From JABICX01 sp964528765 (GTDB lineage: Archaea > Nanobdellota > Nanobdellia > UBA10117 > JABICX01), in NCBI GenBank assembly GCA_964528765.1, contig CAZGVA010000016.1, positions 1-21,574 on the forward strand: a stretch of 21,574 nt of DNA, in the 5' to 3' direction. Shown one piece after another: positions 19,748 to 21,574 of the stretch. The position numbers were made by a program, and so were the translations under genes. A model generated the notes under the pieces. The model did no database searches. It worked only from the letters and a program-made list of their open reading frames with translations, and had not been told where the DNA came from. Each line of letters starts with the position of its first letter. The first letter of the stretch is position 1.

Positions 19748-19883
19748 TGCGCCTGAAGGGAATTGAACCCTTACAACAAGCTTTTTCTATTCGGCAGAGC
19801 CGAAGTCACGTTAGCGACGCTCTTTACCTGGTTCTGGCAGAAAACTATGGGAAGCTTGTATCATACCATTAGATCACAAACGC
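19748..19883 (-). tRNA. tRNA-Gly(CCC) with a 65-nt intron at 37/38
   Basis: The acceptor GCGTTTG (19883-19877) pairs with CAGGCGC (19755-19749), including two G-U pairs; discriminator A at 19748. The D-stem is ATC/GAT, the anticodon stem CAAGC/GCTTG, and the T-stem AAGGG/CCCTT with loop TTCAATT. The anticodon loop reads T-T-CCC-A, then the intron (19783-19847), then A. TTC of the loop pairs with GAA near the intron end, leaving bulges CAT and AAA, so the splice site is a relaxed bulge-helix-bulge. The intron contains a GC-rich hairpin TTCGGC/GCCGAA. The 5' end is 26 bp from the TTTAAA at 19907-19912. Confidence 0.92.
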
Positions 19884-19903
19884 ATATAGATAACTTCAAC
19901 AAA

Positions 19904-19914
19904 TTATTTAAATA
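19904..19914. promoter_or_regulatory. Shared palindromic TATA for tRNA-Gly and the AT-hook gene
   Basis: TTATTTAAATA with TTTAAA at 19907-19912 is centred 26 bp from the 5' end of tRNA-Gly (19883, minus) and 25-26 bp from ATG 19935 (plus). It fits archaeal TATA spacing in both directions, serving one stable-RNA and one leaderless mRNA gene. Confidence 0.6.
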
Positions 19915-19934
19915 TCTATGTACTTACTCTCAAT

Positions 19935-20462
19935 ATGGGAGTAAAAGAATTTATACAAATTGAGGGTATTGGTGAGATTCAAAGCGAAATAAAAGAATTA
20001 AACTATGAACTTCTCAATGCTATGAATCAGACTAATCTTATCAAAGATTTATTTGCAGAAAAACAAGCAATAATGGGTCACGCAAAAGATATTTCCTCAA
20101 TGTTAATACCTGAAGTAAGAGAATTGAGTGCTTTTGTAAACGGCGAAGAACATTATTCAAATATTGCACAACCTAAACGTAGCAGAGGTAGACCAAAGAA
20201 AGTTCATATAAACACACCAAATACAATTGGACGGGGAAGACCTCGAAAACCAAAATCAATGGTTAAAGCGGCACCTAAATTACCAAAAGCACTTAAAATG
20301 CCAAAAGAACTAGAATTAAATTTACCAAAAGAACTAAGACCTATCAAAAGAAGCAGAGGTAGACCTAAAAAATCTGTAGCTAAACCCGTTTTAGAAGTTG
20401 CAGCAAGATTAAATCCTTTAGAAGAGCTAAGACGAAATTTAGCTAAACTACGTGACGAATAG
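19935..20462 (+). CDS. AT-hook DNA-binding protein
   Basis: A 175-aa protein with an N-terminal helical, probably coiled-coil part (residues 10-70), then a basic region with three AT-hook motifs: RGRPKK at 84-89, RGRPRK at 100-105 and RGRPKK at 141-146, separated by Lys/Pro-rich linkers. AT hooks bind the minor groove of AT-rich DNA, so this may be a chromatin or architectural protein in this AT-rich genome. The linker LPKALKMPKEL recalls LPKAAEMPKEL in the proline-rich protein at 17123. The ATG is 25 bp from a shared TATA, so the mRNA is probably leaderless. It ends 36 bp before tRNA-Leu. Confidence 0.82.
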   Translation: MGVKEFIQIEGIGEIQSEIKELNYELLNAMNQTNLIKDLFAEKQAIMGHAKDISSMLIPEVRELSAFVNGEEHYSNIAQPKRSRGRPKKVHINTPNTIGRGRPRKPKSMVKAAPKLPKALKMPKELELNLPKELRPIKRSRGRPKKSVAKPVLEVAARLNPLEELRRNLAKLRDE

Positions 20463-20467
20463 TCATA

Positions 20468-20477
20468 TTTTTAAATC
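20468..20477 (+). promoter_or_regulatory. TATA for tRNA-Leu
   Basis: TTTTTAAATC, centred about 27 bp ahead of the tRNA-Leu 5' end at 20499. Confidence 0.5.
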
Positions 20478-20498
20478 AATTACTTTCTTTTATTATAT

Positions 20499-20634
20499 GC
20501 GAGGGTGCCGGAGTGGTCAAACGGACTGGACTCAAGGAACCTTTTTCTTTCCAAAGAAAAACGTTCGCTAAAAAGAAAGGTTTAGGAAATCCAGTGACTT
20601 AGTGTCTACGCAGGTTCGAGCCCTGTCCCTCGCA
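20499..20634 (+). tRNA. tRNA-Leu(CAA) with a 52-nt intron at 37/38
   Basis: The acceptor GCGAGGG (20499-20505) pairs with CCCTCGC (20627-20633), discriminator A at 20634. The D-stem is CCG/CGG with the class II D-loop GAGTGGTCAAA, and the anticodon stem CTGGA/TCCAG. The loop reads C-T-CAA-G, intron 20537-20588, then A. The long variable arm is closed by GAC/GTC, and the T-stem is GCAGG/CCTGT. The splice region has exact 3-4-3 spacing (CTCA against TAGG with one mismatch and one wobble; bulges AGG and AAA), extended by AACCTTT/AAAGGTT inside the intron. A convergent protein gene ends 1 nt beyond. Confidence 0.94.
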
Positions 20635-20635
20635 C

Positions 20636-21220
20636 TTAAGAATTATTATTTTGCTCTAATTTTACTTCAGTTTTCTCTACATTAAATGCTTTAGTTGCAT
20701 TTTTTTCATAAGCTTTAACAACTTTATTTACTTTTTTTAATATGTTTTTTGAACCCTTTATATAATTAGTTGATGCCTTAGATAAAACATCTGCTTCCTT
20801 AACTTTCCCATCCAACAGAATAATATAGTTATTAAGATTCTTAATTGCTTCTTGTGCTATTTTATACTCTTGATATTCAACTTTTTTATTTAAAATTTTC
20901 ACTTGTCTTTCTGCTTGTTTTTTGTTTCTTGCATTTTCTGAATTTTTTGCAATATCTTTTTGTTTAAGCAACGTATTAAGTGTAACTAAGTCTTTTTTGA
21001 AATAATTGGCAATTTCAATTATCTTTTTAACTAATTCCTCAGAACTCATTACTGCTGCATATGTTTTTTTCTCTGATTCAATGGCCTCGATAAACTTTTT
21101 TGAAGCCATTTCCATCTCACCTTCGAAAGTAGTAAATTCTTGATCTTGTTTTAATGCTAACTTTTTTACAGCATAATCAATTTTTGCTTCCCATTGTTTT
21201 TCATTTTTCGGACCAAACAT
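20636..21220 (-). CDS. Lys/Glu-rich coiled-coil protein
   Basis: A 194-aa almost wholly helical protein with no membrane segment. The charged heptad-like stretches include EMEMASKKFIEAIESEKK, ELVKKIIEIANYFKKDL, KKQAERQVKILNKKVEYQEY, KNLNNYIILLDGKVKEA and KNILKKVNKVVKAYEKN. It is highly basic, with an Asn-rich C-terminus. No family is recognised; a cytoskeletal, membrane-remodelling or nucleoid role are all possible. I start it at ATG 21220 (MFGPKNEKQWEAK), because TTTTTTAATA (21241-21250, minus strand) lies 25 bp ahead; the longer frame from 21295 would overlap the promoter of the divergent gene. Confidence 0.72.
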   Translation of the reverse strand: MFGPKNEKQWEAKIDYAVKKLALKQDQEFTTFEGEMEMASKKFIEAIESEKKTYAAVMSSEELVKKIIEIANYFKKDLVTLNTLLKQKDIAKNSENARNKKQAERQVKILNKKVEYQEYKIAQEAIKNLNNYIILLDGKVKEADVLSKASTNYIKGSKNILKKVNKVVKAYEKNATKAFNVEKTEVKLEQNNNS

Positions 21221-21240
21221 GTTTAGTATATTTATTCTTC

Positions 21241-21250
21241 TATTAAAAAA
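21241..21250 (-). promoter_or_regulatory. TATA-like element for the coiled-coil gene
   Basis: TTTTTTAATA on the minus strand, centred about 25 bp ahead of ATG 21220. Confidence 0.35.
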
Positions 21251-21268
21251 TTTTGCATAGACCTCTGT

Positions 21269-21286
21269 CCGAAACCTATTTATTTG
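21269..21286 (+). promoter_or_regulatory. BRE/TATA for the 30-aa membrane protein
   Basis: CCGAAACCTATTTATTTG is a good BRE (CGAAAC) and TATA (TATTTATT) with its centre 25 bp before ATG 21305, predicting a leaderless transcript. It is the main reason to accept the tiny gene. Confidence 0.6.
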
Positions 21287-21304
21287 ACTAAACACTTTAT
21301 TAGT

Positions 21305-21397
21305 ATGTCAAATTTAATTGGTAAACTAAAAAAAGAAGAAAGCGAGCTTTTTTGGCTTGTTATTGTAATGTTACTCGTTATGGGTGCTTTTGTATAA
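21305..21397 (+). CDS. 30-aa single-span membrane protein
   Basis: ATG 21305 to TAA 21395-21397 encodes 30 residues: a charged start (MSNLIGKLKKEESE) and one membrane helix (LFWLVIVMLLVMGAFV) that runs to the C-terminus. The strong BRE/TATA with leaderless spacing, and the next membrane gene starting 3 nt later, support its being real. It could be a small subunit or regulator of the following membrane protein. No family recognised. Confidence 0.55.
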   Translation: MSNLIGKLKKEESELFWLVIVMLLVMGAFV

Positions 21398-21400
21398 ATA

Positions 21401-21574
21401 ATGAAAACAGTAGAAAAATTTGGTTTTTCGATAATAATACTGCTCATGCTAATTATCATTGTACCGAACATAGCACCAACTGAAACTATGGTTGGAATAT
21501 ACCCGTTGCATGATATATTTTTACTTATTTTAATGGGTGTAGGTATTTTAGGTGTTGGTGGTATTTTATTTATT
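21401..21574 (+). CDS. Membrane protein, 3' end cut off by window edge
   Basis: ATG 21401 begins a frame open to the window edge (58 codons). It has one helix at about 8-23 (FSIIILLMLIIIVPNI), a short loop (PTETMVGIYPLHD) and a second helix (IFLLILMGVGILGVGGILFI). Not enough is present to name it. It is 3 nt after the 30-aa membrane gene and probably in the same transcript. Confidence 0.6.
   Translation, partial: MKTVEKFGFSIIILLMLIIIVPNIAPTETMVGIYPLHDIFLLILMGVGILGVGGILFI

Noticed and set aside
19630..19963. Two overlapping open frames on the plus strand
   Set aside because: They lie antisense to the unknown protein at 19130 and to tRNA-Gly with its intron, and have no promoter of their own.
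1..21574. CRISPR array, transposase or integrase
   Set aside because: I see no regularly spaced repeats and no transposase or recombinase motifs; the only repeats are the two short gene-end duplications.

Overview
The window is about 21.6 kb of AT-rich archaeal DNA. The archaeal core genes (FEN1 flap endonuclease, elongation factor 1-beta with its small zinc-ribbon partner, TruD pseudouridine synthase, archaeal-type TrpRS), BRE/TATA promoters about 25 bp ahead of start codons, intron-containing tRNA genes and an archaeal S-layer protein with matching N- and C-terminal modules all point the same way. The small membrane proteins, the coiled-coil and proline-rich proteins, the lamin-tail protein and the transglutaminase-like protein suggest a DPANN lineage such as Woesearchaeales or Pacearchaeales. 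That placement is an inference, because no rRNA gene is present.

Layout. 1-701 (-): cut-off multi-pass membrane protein. 894-5411 (+): intron-containing tRNA-Trp, then a chain of four genes joined by 4-nt ATGA overlaps (winged-helix protein; a 378-aa protein that resembles cyclodipeptide synthases; a histidine-phosphatase-like protein without its RHG motif; TrpRS), then a TSUP transporter and a small membrane protein. 5397-8237 (-): FEN1, two unrecognised proteins, EF-1beta and a zinc ribbon. 8285-9719 (+): a COG2426-type membrane protein and TruD. 9712-14917 (-): membrane-anchored thioredoxin-like protein, family-2 glycosyltransferase, anchored exported protein and the S-layer protein. 15145-15742 (+): winged-helix protein and a small membrane protein. 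15813-17022 (-): lamin-tail protein and a coiled-coil-ended protein. 17123-17836 (+): proline-rich coiled-coil protein. 17833-19883 (-): transglutaminase-like protein, HAD-like protein, tRNA-Val, an unknown protein and tRNA-Gly. 19935-20634 (+): AT-hook protein and tRNA-Leu. 20636-21220 (-): coiled-coil protein. 21305-21574 (+): 30-aa membrane protein and a cut-off membrane protein.

The most interesting part is the tryptophan-centred cluster at 894-4317. A tRNA-Trp gene sits just ahead of an overlapping operon that ends in TrpRS and contains a protein whose strand and motif order matches the aminoacyl-tRNA-using cyclodipeptide synthase fold. I infer a Trp-tRNA-dependent biosynthetic or modification system controlled by the winged-helix protein. 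All four tRNA genes here carry introns, and the tRNA-Val intron lies in the D-loop, a non-canonical place. Two divergent gene pairs share one palindromic TTTAAA element placed midway between their starts, an economical promoter design.
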